Part shown: positions 23,586 to 35,224 of the stretch, piece after piece | Layout: the number at the start of each line of letters is the position of its first letter | Position numbering within the stretch: the stretch's first letter is position 1 | Assembly: GCA_025024175.1 (NCBI GenBank) | Contig: QCXZ01000137.1 | Location: 1,736,001-1,800,000 of the forward strand | Origin: Rhyzopertha dominica | Lineage: Eukaryota > Arthropoda > Insecta > Coleoptera > Bostrichidae | Direction: 5' to 3' | DNA length: 64,000 nt | The notes under the pieces: model-generated | The model's input: the letters and a program-made list of their open reading frames with translations, nothing else | What the model was told of the DNA's origin: nothing | Databases searched by the model: none | Made by a program: the position numbers and the translations under genes

Positions 23586-24779
23586 GATTAGTTGCAATAT
23601 TCATAATCGGTTATCGGTTAGTTTTTATACTTTAACTTCCATTTCTAGTTTATTAATGAAAAATACTGGCCCTAAAGTAGACTCCTTTGTAACTCCGTAA
23701 AATTTCAGTCCGATCTTTGTCTCAGACAGAAGCAATCAGCCTAAAAAGGTTGAGAAAACCTTCAGTTCCTTTAGAAGTGGGACCTGAATGAAATTCTTAT
23801 TAATCCACATACAAGCATATTATGAAATATGAATGCTAAGCTGTGAATAGCGGTGACTTTTGCTGTGCTATCTACATTAGAATAATCAAAGAATAGCTGT
23901 TTCGATCTCTTAGATCTTATTAGCCCGACTATGACCTAATGCAGCTCTCTGTAGGTGATTTTGAGATTTGCCTTACTAGGCGTTGTATGGCAGATGATAC
24001 CTGCAGAATAAATGTACATAAATACCCCAAACAATTCAAATGATGCATAACTGGAGAACAAACGTTTATGTATCATGAGCAAATACTTTTTTTCTGCCAA
24101 TCACGTCAGGATTCCCTTGAGGGAGGCAAACGAAATTCCGCCTAAACGAGCACAAACAACAACGCGAGCAATTAACCACGCATTGCGTGGCTGGAAATTT
24201 CCAAGTGTCTCCCAGATGATCGCCAACTTAATAAACTGATTAATATGCAAACTGACAGCGTACGGCCTAACGTAGCAGCTTAATCAGGCGAATTACCCAG
24301 AAATCCGGCGTTACGTGCGTCAGGTGGGGGAAATGGCGGTCTTGATGACGTGCAGTCTTCAAACATTAATTGGGTAATACTGTGCGAATTAAATCGGGTA
24401 GTTTAACAGTTGGAAGTTTGACTACAATAGACATTGCAGGATTTAACAGCTTCTCGTTGTACTTCTTAAAGTACAAAGCAAGTTTGCTTGTCTGTGTTTG
24501 GAAAGAAATCGATATCAAAATGCATTTATTTATTTACAAGTTATGCTGTGCCAATAAATTTATCGCCATTTACTTTTGCGGGAAATTAATAGATAATTTT
24601 TACCTTAACTGAAAGCAAAGTTTGACAATCTTTTTATCTTATTACGATATATAGGGATCTACGTCTTTATTTATTTGATAGAATGTGATGTTCTGGAAAT
24701 AGTTGTATACCAAAGAAACGTTGTCTTTTCTCCATCAGTACTGGACATTAGCGTTACTGCTGCCATACATCTACAGGTC
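23586..24779. other. Non-coding stretch with a GC-richer block at 24090-24370
   Basis: The block at 24090-24370 contains gagcaattaaccacgcattg, cttaataaactgattaatat and cttaatcaggcgaattaccc, three closely spaced homeodomain-type clusters. No coding frame. The remainder is AT-rich and holds nothing recognised. Confidence 0.35.
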
Positions 24780-25325
24780 TATAAAACTCTTGCTGGTAAT
24801 TTTTCCCAAATAAGGCTTGGAGATCATCCTTAATATAGTACACATGCTGTCCCCCGAGCTTCAGTTCCTTTAGATGTTGAAGCTTTAGAATGCTGCTGCA
24901 CGCTACCCCTGCTGCTTTTGTAAGGTTGATAGCTAGTCCTTTCCTTGTATAGGACTTCTGTGTAGACCAAATTCAACGCAATTTCTCCAAATTTTTCAGA
25001 CTGCCATCAANAGTTCCCTCGATATCAAGAAGGATCGGAGTGCAATTTCTTCTTGCTTGTAGACCTTTAAAGTCCTGTGGGTTAGCTCATGTAAGGCTAA
25101 TTTACGGGATTCTTTTGTCTGGTAAGCAAAAACAAATTATGTTAAGTTGATTGGCTTGAAGGCTTTAGCCTAGGCGTAGGAAACTTACCCTGGCTTGGGT
25201 ACAATATGAATTACCTTAGCGTTTTTCCACCTTAATTGCACATAACCTGTAACTGTACTTGCCCTATACAGCCTGGAAAGAGGTGTGCCCAACTCCTTCA
25301 GCTTCTTTTGCAACAAAACATGTTA
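24780..25325 (-). pseudogene. Jockey-like reverse-transcriptase remnant
   Basis: On the minus strand: LGTPLSRLYRASTVTGYV and KNAKVIHIVPKPG (about 25310-25195), AKAFKPINLT (about 25165-25140), FAYQTKESRKLALHE (about 25130-25085), then KQEEIALRSFL near 25050. This matches the W...V.FIPKPGK / AK.FRPISLTSF / QFAYQ.GKSTETALH / KEIAL..FLDIEGAFD order of jockey-type RTs found widely in insects. Frames are scrambled and the catalytic box is not seen. Another scrap of the same type lies at 58130-58430. Confidence 0.7.
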
Positions 25326-26999
25326 GATTGCACGTTTAAAATGTTTGCCTGATAGTTCAGTTTTCTTGGGCATAAGCATATTATTTTTTAATGTCAAGAT
25401 TATATTATTAGCAAACTAAACTTATCTTTATTTGACATACCATTACCATTGGAGCACTATTCTTTTTACGTAATAACCAGCGTAGAATAATATTACAATT
25501 GAATGAGCAAGGTAAAAAAATTGTAACCTACGTTACCCAGAACCAAAGGCTACAGGCGAAATTTTGAAACTTTTACAGAAGATAACCACTTTATGGTCTT
25601 ATGATACAGCAATAATCAAATAATAGGTCATATTAGTGTGAAAATTGTTTGTAAAAGGCGTAGTTTTTACTTATTACAAATTGCCAAGTTTTATTCTCAG
25701 GCGTTTCAAGTTTTTCATGTAAATGGGTTTTTGTTTATAACCTATTTGAAGGTTAAACAAACTACCCCCGTATCATTAGTATTATAGGACGCATTCAAAT
25801 TAGACCCTTTGGGAGTAAGCATGAGTGGCCTTTGAACGTTTGAGCAGAAATTCTAGAAAAATTTGATGGACATTTGACCGGTAGAATGTACTGCTTTAAA
25901 AATCACTTGTCGGATTTGTTGAACTGTCGAGCACAATTTTATTAATTACACTGCTGTTGATGTAATTAAAGCAGGATGGGCTTCCTCCTCACTGCTCCAT
26001 AAAAGTCAGCGAAGNTGGGTAGATTGATAGTGAAGGACTAGAAGTTGCCCACCGAAATAAGAAGATTTAAAAAAAATCACACTCGAAATGATATTTAATG
26101 TTCAGTGGACAATTACGTTTATTATTTCGGCTGTAGCATAACACATTTTTATTAATCGATAACTTGAGTAGCAGGAAAGGATGGCGCATCAGATGAGAAT
26201 CCTAGGTGGCTTGATCCCGTTATGAAATATTAACAGCCGCCGTCCCGAATTAGTGGCTTGTCATCGGCGGGTGGCAAGATAATGCACGCGTCGCAGGCAC
26301 GCATTCGTTGATTAATAACCTTATGAATGTATTTATCCGGTAGGGCTCTCAATTATGCGCGTTCATTAAGTGTATTCCTTTGTTTTATGGAAATGCGCGG
26401 ACCCCATTACACTGACCGACGTATTAAATTCGAGGGGGCCGCTCTCTCCGAAACGAAACGTCAGCGCTCAGGCAATTATTTTTGCCTATAAGGGGAAAGG
26501 GAGCCTCTAGCAGGAGGAGGTCTCTTTGTCATGGGAAAGAGCGAGACAGCAAAGCCAGCTTGCTGGAACTCGATAAAATAGGATTGAAATTGAAACTAAA
26601 AAAGAATGACCTAAATCCTACTGACTAGAGTTGAATATTAATGAACTGTTAAACTTTTACAAGTTTTTTTTAATAAATGAGTACGTCTTAAAAATACATT
26701 TTACTTTAGTACTTTAATGTGTTGTAAAATTAAAAATCTAAGGCCCTGATGTTATCCATAAAGGTGACAAGAGAGAATTATATATTTTCACATTGTCTGG
26801 AGTTTCATTTCGTGTTAATAAAAACGGGTCTTAAATAAGTATACTTTCTTTTCCTTTGATTTGTTGGCCAATATACGTACGTACATACATACATACATGT
26901 TTGTATGCAATTCACTTCACGTACAAATAAAAAGAGCAACAGACCTGAAATGAGAAAAAATAGACTGCAAACTAAGAAAAGACTTAGCTCTCTTAGGGT
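25326..26999. other. Non-coding stretch with a GC-rich block at 26190-26580
   Basis: The block at 26190-26580 contains gttgattaataaccttatga, caattatgcgcgttcattaa and ggcaattatttttgcc in CpG-rich sequence. At 26876-26898 there is a short (CATA)n/(GTAC) run. Otherwise AT-rich with nothing recognised. Confidence 0.35.
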
Positions 27000-27795
27000 A
27001 AAGGTTTTCCATTATTTGCTAAAAGAAAGAAGACCCAAACTACTTGACCAAATAGCCTACTACAGCAGCCAGCTGTATCAGTACAGCTTTACAGTTGTGG
27101 TAGGAGATTCTGAGTACCTCAAACTAAATTCAGTCTTCGACTGTTTATGTTGCATAGAACTTTTTGAAAATGTCACCACAATACGACTGGTAAACAGAAC
27201 AAGAATGTCAACATGGTCGACAGTTGGTTTGCAACGAAGGCATATGATGCTCACGTGACGTTAAAAGAAATCTTGTTTCCTATGGTAGGGCATTCGTTTT
27301 TACCAACCGACAGTGTTTGCTCAGATTGAAAAGTCCATTGAGCTTGAGATCATAGAAAATCCAGAGGGTTAAGTAAAGATGTTTAATGAAAATGGGCTAG
27401 TGGTTAATATGGTTGGAAAGGTTTTAGATATTAAATAATACGTTCAGTAAGTTGTAAAGAACCGGAAAACTGACACTACTAAATGCTTTTTTATATAAAA
27501 AAAACAGCAGCAATATTACTGTTAGAGGGACAGTCAACTACAGAGCACATTTTGGAAATTCGAGCTAAAGATATTAAAAAGCCATACCAGATTGAAATGT
27601 TACAACTAACTCTTTGAAATTAACTGATATTGAAAACCTGCTAAAGAAAAATTATGGACCCAAGTGGAAAAATGGAAAAATTTCTTTGTCCTTTTATTGT
27701 CAGATTTTAGGGAGCCAACAAAATTTAAATGGTGCAGAAGATGTTGGCGTGGGTTGCAGTATTCAAAGAGTGAAAGATCCTTATGCCATAGATTA
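27000..27795 (+). pseudogene. DUF7869-type protein remnant
   Basis: Reading across frames, about 27265-27440 gives LFPMVGHSFLPTDSV, then QIEKSIELEIIENPEGYV and VVNMVGKVLDIK. The C-terminal piece at 27614 gives LTDIENLLKKNYGPKWKNGK. The HSFLPaDRvFg.iEK and DVE.LL.KhYG..W strings are characteristic of a multicopy insect protein family (DUF7869), widely thought to be transposon-associated. Several stops and frameshifts separate the pieces. The upstream frame from 26905 is basic and not recognisable. The name is from memory of the family and should be checked by profile search. Confidence 0.5.
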
Positions 27796-27799
27796 AGAG

Positions 27800-28517
27800 T
27801 TTCTTTAGATTTGTTTATTGTTTAGGTTGATTTTAATATATATAGCCCGAATTTCTTTATTTCGATGCACTAGCGGTAGAAGTCAAAAAGAAATGATTCG
27901 TAGATGGCATTTTGTTTCATAATAGTTCATATCCGTTCCAGTTTGTCCCAAAAACCGGTCTAATCCAAAGTTTGTTCCAAAAGCGGCCAAATCCAAACTT
28001 CAAAAAATTGCAGGGGGTTTAGATTTAAATCGATGTATTCAAAGTATAGGTTATTAATTTTTTTTCTCTAAATACTTGTTCGACGATCTTTGTGTTAAAC
28101 GTTTTTTACCTTTCTTGAAACAAAATGCAAGTAGGAGGTGGCCGGTTTTAAAACTAGAGGACCCTTGTTTAACCCTAAAAATGGTCATACTAACTAGATT
28201 TTAAAACCTGAAACCATTAGTCTCTTATAATTATTACAAGTTTCTTTTGGCGATAAAATGCCATAGCAAAAATATAAATATAAATAGAATATTATACACG
28301 ATCATAAATTTAATTATTATGTCGAGAATTGAAATAAGTGAAGCCAAACCAACAATAAAAGTAGCGACACCGGGGATAAGTAACCAAATCTGGCAACTCC
28401 GTCTTTTATACGTGTAAATCTATATTTATATTATATACTATATGTTGCATACGTTATTATACAATACAAGTAGTTTTAGCGCTAACCACGCGTTTAAATC
28501 TGAGATGTATAAAGCTA
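27800..28517. other. Non-coding, nothing recognised
   Basis: AT-rich sequence up to the TA target of the Minos-like element. Confidence 0.5.
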
Positions 28518-28744
28518 CGAGCCCTGACAACTATATGTTCGGTCACAAAGATTTTGCAGACTTATGCTGTCGTGTGGTACTTGATACGTAAAAAATGAGA
28601 TACCTGCTTTGTTCGTTTCAATGAACAGGACATTTCAAAAGGTTTCTAAGAATTTTGATAAAGGAAACTTATACACTTGCCGTGAAAAAAAATAAATTCG
28701 CCGAAGACGTTGAAATACGCTGACAACTATATGGTCGGTCATTA
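28518..28744. repeat. Left IR/DR pair of the Minos-like element
   Basis: Outer repeat 28518-28546 and inner copy 28718-28744 share ctgacaactatatg.tcggtca with a single difference. Inner and outer sites are in direct orientation and are mirrored by the right-hand pair at 29936-30161. In IR/DR transposons both are transposase-binding sites; that role is inferred here. Confidence 0.85.
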
Positions 28745-28834
28745 ATTTTAAAAGTGTGAGGACTTAGTAAGCCACGACAAAACAAATGCTTGCGTCAATC
28801 TGTCAGCACGAACGCAATTTCACTGTCAGTTTTA

Positions 28835-29919
28835 ATTGTTTTCCGTGGAAAACCAACAGATACCAAAATTCGCGAAACGATAGTTAAAAAATTTTACCAA
28901 GGAATATCTTTTCGAAAAATTGCAGCAGAAGTTGGTTTGTCGTGGACTACTGTTCAAGGAATTATAAAGCACTTCGGAAAGACGGCTAGCGTGAAAATTT
29001 GTGGTAAAAGTACTGGGCGTCCTGCAAATGTAACCGAGCGAAACAGAAGACTTTTGTTGAAAATTTGCAAAAACTCACGACGTGCCTCCTTGAGGGACAT
29101 TACGGCTCAATGGAACAATCAGGCAGGATTAAATGTAACTCGGGAGTGCTGCAGAAAGTTGATTCATAAGTGCGGGCTTAGTTTCTATAAGGTAAACTTA
29201 AACTAGTTGTAGTTAACATGTTTCAAACACTTTGGTTTTCCACTTAGGCAAAAGAAAAACCTCTCTTGACCGAGAAACAAAAGAAGAAACGGCTGGCGTG
29301 GGCAAAAGAGAGAAAGTCCTGGACGAGAGAAGACTGGAGCAAGATCATATTTAGCGATGAATCAAAATTTGAGGTGGCTGTAGGCGACAGTCGCAGCCGT
29401 GTAATTAGGTCGAAACAAGAAGCGTTCCATCCCGACTGCCTAAAACGGACTGTGAAATTCGCTAAGAGTCTTATGGTTTGGGGATGCATGTCCTCTAAAG
29501 GCTTGGGAATTATGGAATTCGTCCAAGGCACAGTGAATGCTGGAAAATACCAAGCCATTCTCACAAGAAGCCTACTGCCTAGCATCGCCAAGTTAAATGC
29601 TGACGATAATTTCATTTTTCAACAAGACGGTGCATCTTGTCACACCGCGAAATCCACTCAAACATGGTTGCGTAACAATAATATCACTGTTCTGGATTGG
29701 CCGTCAAGCAGTCCAGATCTTAACATAATTGAAACAGTGTGGCACAAGATGAAAAAAGAGTTGAGAGAGAATCCGCAAAGAACAGTAGCAGATTTACGTG
29801 CCAAATTGCAGCAGATCTGGGATAATTTTTCTATTGAAGACTGCCAAAGGCTTGCCGACAGCATGCCTGCTAGGGTAAACGCAGTAATTAAGGCAAAAGG
29901 CGACGTTACGCCTTATTAG
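28835..29919 (+). pseudogene. Minos-like transposase (two exons, start codon apparently lost)
   Basis: Exon 1 (28835-29191) encodes the paired-like N-terminal DNA-binding region (RGKPTDTKIRE, then IAAEVGLSWTTVQGIIKHFG). Exon 2 (29248-29919) encodes the catalytic domain with IFSDESKF, FQQDGASCHT and SSPDLNIIETVW. The last two acidic residues are 34 residues apart, so the DD34E triad is complete. Joined at the intron, FYK meets AKEKPLL in frame, giving about 342 residues, essentially the Minos length. No in-frame ATG precedes RGKP. The codon at the expected start is ATT at 28835, and the open frame upstream starts without ATG, so a point change may have removed the start. Otherwise no stop or frameshift is visible. 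Confidence 0.9.
29192..29247 (+). other. 56-bp intron in the Minos-like transposase
   Basis: The donor is aag|gtaaac and the acceptor cttag|gca. Removing the segment, which contains stops, restores a continuous frame. The Minos transposase is known to carry one short intron of about 60 bp, so this position and size fit the family. Confidence 0.85.
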
Positions 29920-29935
29920 ATTTAAATACAGTCTC

Positions 29936-30161
29936 ACTGACCGAACATTTAGTTGTCAGTAAAAAATATCCCTTCCTTATGTTTTCCTGTAATTTAGCCA
30001 TAAATAAACTATAAAATTCAAAACATTATAGTGAAGTAATTACTCTCCGATGCCACTTTACGAATATGCATGCTACACCACGTTTGAAATGTACTCTTCT
30101 TAACTACGATTTTTTCTTTAGCGATCGGCTGAGTGACCGAACATATAGTTGTCAGGGCTCG
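29936..30161. repeat. Right IR/DR pair of the Minos-like element
   Basis: The inner copy at 29936-29960 (tgaccgaacatttagttgtc) and outer copy at 30133-30161 mirror the left pair. The outer arms of the two ends are identical by eye; the inner arms differ at a few positions. Confidence 0.85.
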
Positions 30162-30163
30162 TA

Positions 30164-31494
30164 TGTAAGAACTGCACGAACCGAAAACAGAGCGCTTGAG
30201 CCGATTAAGTATCTGCGTATAATTAATCATTTTTCACCTATCCTGGCAGATTTTTATGGCATATATTTAACAAAATAATCTTTCAAGAACATGTATTGTC
30301 ATCTTTCCCAAAATACGTCCGAAACCAAGCAAAATTAACTCTTTTTTCAAGGGATAATCAACCAAGCCCCGCTCTAGCTATCGCCCGCGTGCTTCTCCCG
30401 AAATTAGCATATCCCCAACTATCGGCTGTATATCAAACGTGTCACCGGCTACTTCACGGTGACCATCCCCGTATCCGTCCCCATTAGAATAAAATACGGC
30501 GGTCGCGCCCACAAATAAGGTGCGTAACGTTTACGATGTGTTTTTATCTCGGCGGCAATATTTCGAGAGGCGAGTGACGGACGGGCGCAACAAATCAGCC
30601 GCTCCCGCGGACGGTGGCGGCGGCAAGCACCTCCGCTAATTACCCGCCGCCGGGGGGCGCGACGCCACCGGACGACATCTGATAACGCGCCCCACCCGCC
30701 GATCGCACCCCCTCCTGCCCCCGTTCGAACGCTATTAGCTCGGACTTAATTAAAAAGCGCCGCGTTGGAATTAATTCTTTGCGACAGTTTGCGGAACGGC
30801 GGGGAAATTGATGTTCTAAGAGAGAATTGGCGTGTTTTTGTATGGAAAACAAGACTGAGCGTGCAAGAGATGAAGAATGTAACTTTCTCTTAGGAAGAAG
30901 CACTCTGGACAGAACCTATTATTTATGCATTGTTGTGTATTCAGAATGCTTTCAAAATCCAGCGATCTCCCTCCATGAAAACTATGTACCTCCGAAAACT
31001 TTTAACTTAGAAATATCTTCTAACATTTAAATTACATTGCGAATCACACTTTACAGAAGGTTTCGACGTTTGGAGTCAATTCAAGTCTAAAAAATTAGTT
31101 AATGGAGGTATACAAATTTTTATTACGTTTATTTACAAAATTATGCAGCAATCAAAACAGCTTTTTGTTTGTTTATTTGCAAAGAAAAATGTTAAAAACC
31201 ATCTGAATGAAATTAATGAAGCATAATAGTTTGATATTCTGTATAGTTATTTCTTACATCCAATGCCATATGAGAATTCTTAACATGCAAATTTTTTGAA
31301 GCAGATAGTAACCATAGTCCTGATTAGCATTGATCATTTTTATTTACAAGACTATATTGTAATTGGTTTATTATCGGCGATAATAATGGGAAATAGTCAA
31401 TAGGTTTACCATAATATTGGCTTACGTCTCTAACGTACAAGAAACATCTAGAAAACGTCAGTAAAAAAATTACAGACTAGAAATAACATTCTCA
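30164..31494. other. Non-coding stretch with a very GC-rich block at 30340-30830
   Basis: The block at 30340-30830 includes CpG-dense sequence (around 30600-30720) with cgctaattacccgccgccgg and acttaattaaaaagcgccgc, then ggaattaattctttg. It is repeat-free and without a convincing ORF. The part from 30830 to 31494 is AT-rich with nothing recognised. Confidence 0.35.
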
Positions 31495-32204
31495 TAAGCT
31501 TGCTGGTACAAGTTGGTACTCCGTACTTCTGCAACTGCCTTGCTTTATAGCACTGCTGAGTGCTGAGTACTGCTGTCCTGTTTGGAAAAACAGTCATTAC
31601 ACAGGAAAAATTGACACTCATTTAAATACTGCAATGCGACTAGTCACTCCAACAATTAAGTCAACTCCATTACCTTGGCTTCCGATTCTTTCAAACATTG
31701 CTCCTCCGGAGATTCGCAGACAGTTTGCTACATATAAAGCTTGGCAAAAATATCAATCAGCTCCTAATGAGTTTCTGATTTCCCGAGATCCGCAAGAGCT
31801 ACCTACAAGTCGGCTAACTTCTAGAAAACCTCTGTGGACAGAAAATTTCATTCGTGCTCCTTATACCATTAAAGATGGATGGTGTTCTGTTTGGCAACTT
31901 AAGAAACATGATATATTCAATCAGCAGCTTATAGACGATCCTACAGAAGAGGTAGCAGAAACTGACCTCCCAAGAAGGCCTTGGGTCACTCTGAATCGCC
32001 TTCGCACAGGTCATGGGAAATGCATGTTTTTTTCTTAATAAATGGGATTCGTCTATCAACCCTTCTTGTGAATGTGGAGATCTCCTCCAAACAATTGGAC
32101 ATATGGTCAACAGATGCCCCCGTACAGCGTGGCCTGGTGGTTTTACATCTATCCATCGTGTTGATGAAGGTGTTAAAGTCTGGCTTAAGACAATAGAGAT
32201 CTGA
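31495..32204 (+). pseudogene. Jockey-like LINE, C-terminal coding end
   Basis: The region begins near SAEYCCPVWKNSH (about 31560) and continues NTAMRLVTPTIKSTPLPWLP, RRPWVTLNRLRTGHGKC and CECGDLLQTIGHMVNRCPRT. This is the C-terminal region after the RT of jockey-like elements, including the C.CG..~T..H....C zinc-knuckle-like motif. One frameshift lies in the run at about 32030. A minus-strand fragment at 34258-35190 carries the complementary upstream half of the same type of protein. Confidence 0.82.
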
Positions 32205-34074
32205 TTGGAGTTTTTTACGGTTTTCTTCAATACTCTATCCAGAATAAGTACATACATGTATGTATCTATTATGGATAAAGCGCAAATGCGAGATCTGTTA
32301 TCGTTGAATGAAAATACAGTGGAATGTCCTCTTTCACTCATTGATTTTGATTACTAAATTTAAAAAATGATGTTGCAAGATACCCAAAGAGTACAGATGC
32401 TCATGGAATACGGGAAAAATTTTTGATTAAGCAGCTACCATCAAATATTTTTAGCCGACTATTTGTGTTCGTTCCTCTGCGTCCGCTGAAAAAACCTTCC
32501 CCGCAAATTCCCGGAAGTCCGCGTAGCCGATCCCCGCCCGCACGTCCGACGCACTCTTCGCCCGCCCCCGAGCCCGGAAATTACAAGGANTCGTACCTTT
32601 TTATTACNCACGCCCGGTTCCGTAATCAAGCCATTAAATTCGAATCAAACTCGAAATTTAACAGTCCCCGCAGGTCCGCCGGCAATTTCGCCGCCCGCGC
32701 GGGATCGGAAATGAAAAAACAAACCGTAATGCGCGCCTTTCGCCAGTCATCCAGACAATTCCGGACCCGGTATTGGCAATTACATCGCCGCCTCCTGCTG
32801 AATCTTACGTACGCGATCCGTTATTGAAACTGCCGGCACGCTATCCCGCCGGGAGGGGGCGTCGATACCTGTTCACGGTGCCAACAATTCTGCAGTTTTA
32901 CTCGGGGCTGTCGGCGTAAAGCGCCATGATGGGGGGTTCCGGGAGGGATGAATCTTCTGCAGGACTTGGAGCACGCACTAGGTTCCACGGAATTATAAGT
33001 TTGGTGTAATGGCATTAAACAAAATCTGAACAAGCTTGAACAGAAGTATGTAATTTTGAAATGCAATAAGCACTTAGCAATAATAGCTTTATTAAACTGC
33101 ATATTTATACACTTATAGAACATCTTTATGATTGGGTAATCCTACAGGTCTGGGTTCTAGTTAAATTACAGATTATGGATGGATTTTCGCTCGCTATAAC
33201 TGATATTTTGAGTATTCTGATGTTTTTCTGAGTTGACTGTTAAAATAAAGATCAAATTCAAAAAATTTGCATTTGCTAAATATGGGGACTAATTTTCGTG
33301 AGTCAAATATAAGTTCTGGGTGAAAATTGTGAGATATCCTTAGCAACTTTAGTATCGTATTCACTGTTACAAGGTAACCGTTAAATGATCGCTAATTTTT
33401 TTCCTGAATTATTTAAGCAGTATATTGTCTGTTTATTAAACTATATAAAGCGGAATACTTAACTTTTAATGCTTTTTATTTTGGCATTCATTATTTTTCA
33501 TTCGATGCATAACGTTTATATATCAGTACCGGAAAATTTTTGAATCCTCGCGGATGTAACCCGGATTTTGCCCGATTACAGCCGCAGCTTGTCGATCATC
33601 CCTCTAAACCGCTAACGAGCCCTTGTCCGGCGGTCAATCGCCGCAAACGCTGGGTGCACGCCGCCCCACAACAAACTGCAATTAGTCAAGTGGCATTGAT
33701 ACAATCGGGCATCGTTAAATAAGATTATCGTTGCCATTAATTGAGTGTGATGGGTGGTACCGTGGAGGCCGGTCGTAAACTACGCATTTGAGCCCAATAC
33801 GGCAACGTGGCCGTCATAAAAATGTCAGAAATACGCTTGATTCATTGTACACCGACCGCACTGTTGTGTAAACGTTTGTATCTGCCAGGGGATGGCCGGG
33901 AAATATGGGTTAGGCTGAATGTCCTGGCAGGTACTGTTCGTCCACCGTGTTAAAATTTACCGATAGATATTTTGAATGATTTTATCAACAGCTGATTATT
34001 CTCTTTGTGTTGATTGATCTTTTTTGTATGCATATTCTGAAGTTAATCGCCCAGCAGATGAATTTTAGGGTATA
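32205..34074. other. Non-coding stretch with GC-rich blocks at 32460-32960 and 33540-33960
   Basis: The first block is CpG-rich (cgcccgcacgtccgacgcac, ggcaattacatcgccgcc) with two N bases near 32590 and 32608. The second has gcaattagtcaagtgg and tgccattaattgagtgtg. Both look like sequence under constraint rather than decayed repeats, but no exon is evident. 32960-33540 is AT-rich with nothing recognised. Confidence 0.35.
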
Positions 34075-34239
34075 CTATGTAGTATATTTCACAAATGCAG
34101 CTTTAATTCCTTGCAAGATATAGTCCTTAGAAGTATACCTACTGATAACGATATTTGCTTGACTGAGTGTTTTCATCACTTGTAATATTTGCTCTTCTAG
34201 TTTTTCCAACGCGTTTAAATCTGCTAGTGTGTCATCCAT
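34075..34239 (-). CDS. 54-codon ORF, unrecognised, helix-rich
   Basis: From ATG at 34239 to TAG at 34075-34077 the minus strand encodes 54 residues beginning MDDTLADLNALEKLEEQI. The leucine/glutamate pattern suggests an amphipathic helix or coiled coil. It sits directly downstream of a decayed jockey-like fragment on the same strand but does not resemble that element's C-terminus. It could be a chance ORF, a fragment of another mobile element, or an exon. I do not recognise it. Confidence 0.2.
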   Translation of the reverse strand: MDDTLADLNALEKLEEQILQVMKTLSQANIVISRYTSKDYILQGIKAAFVKYTT

Positions 34240-34257
34240 CGATAGTTATATATTTTT

Positions 34258-35190
34258 CTACTCTTGGTGTAACTGGAATCTGACAGAATCTTTTACAGTA
34301 GCCAAATTTTGTGAATACTGCAGAAGTTTAACCGCGTAATTATACTTATGACTACTTTTCCAGACGGGAAAGCAGTACTCAGCGGTGCTATAAAGCAAGG
34401 CAGCTGCAAAGGTACGAAGTACACTTCCATTTGCACCCCAACTTGTAATAGCAAGCTTATACAAGATGTTATTTCTAGTCTGTAATTGTTTACCGATGTT
34501 TCTTTGACGTTAGAGACGTATCTAGGGTCATTCCAAGGTATTTTGGCGAGAAACTATGTTTGAGAATTATGTTATTTGACATAACTTGAAGCTGTTTCCT
34601 CTTTTGGTGATTGTTGAGATGAAAGCAAGTTACTTCTGTCTTCAATGGATTAAGGCACAAGCGCCAGGCTTTAAAATAGCAATTCATAGTCTTGATATCT
34701 CTTGAAAGGTTTTGTTCAAGTACAGAAAAGTCTATACTGTGGAAAACCACCGCCGTGTCTTCTGCATACACAAATTTTCTCGATTGAGTTACTGGAAAGG
34801 CACTTGGTTGAAAATCGTAGATGACATAATCGATCCTTGTGGAAGACCATTACTCAAAATCCTAAATTTGCTACCTACTTTTATCTCCTAGAAAAACCAG
34901 CTTCAGCATATGTTGTTAGAGCTAATACTTGGTCACAGCAGCTTCTGTTCTTGCTAAGAACTGCTTGTTCCTTCGGAAGAGAGTCTTCAATAATAGGCCC
35001 TATTCTCTAGTAGAGTAATTTCTCTAGTAACTTGTAGCCGACACTCAGGATGGCAATTGGTCGGTAATTTCCTGCTTCATTTGGAGGTTTTCCAGGTTTC
35101 CCAAAATTGGAAGAGTACATGCATCTAAAATATTTTAAAGCATTCCAATGAGAATAGTTGTGATAACTCTACTAAAGATTCGCATCTTTT
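34258..35190 (-). pseudogene. Jockey-like LINE reverse-transcriptase half
   Basis: On the minus strand: NYRPIAILSVGYKLLEKLLY (about 35075-35015), LPKEQAVLSKNRSCCDQVLALTTYAEAGF-type text (about 34985-34895, quoted in parts only), GLPQGSI (about 34835), YAEDTAVVFHS at 34771 where YADD has become YAED, and AEYCFPVWKSSH near 34390. The core palm segment between CCDQVL and GLPQGS is shortened. It stops where the plus-strand piece at 31495 begins, in protein terms. Confidence 0.82.
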
Positions 35191-35224
35191 TCTGAACGAA
35201 GTTTTCCCTTCATTGTTTTCAGTT

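Larger units (their letters stand above)
28518..30161 (+). mobile_element. Minos-like Tc1 transposon, nearly intact
   Basis: About 1.64 kb, flanked by TA at 28516-28517 and 30162-30163. The outer inverted repeats (28518-28546 and 30133-30161) are identical over about 29 bp, starting cgagccctgacaactatatg. Related inner repeats lie about 200 bp inside (28718-28744 and 29936-29960), giving the doubled IR/DR arrangement known from several Tc1-family transposons. The transposase between them is the best preserved in the window. Length, ends and coding layout all fit a Minos-type element. Confidence 0.93.

Noticed and set aside
31495..35190. Twin-priming (5' inversion) of one jockey-like insertion.
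   Set aside because: The inverted half lies beyond the 3' end rather than on the 5' side, so simple twin priming does not give this order.
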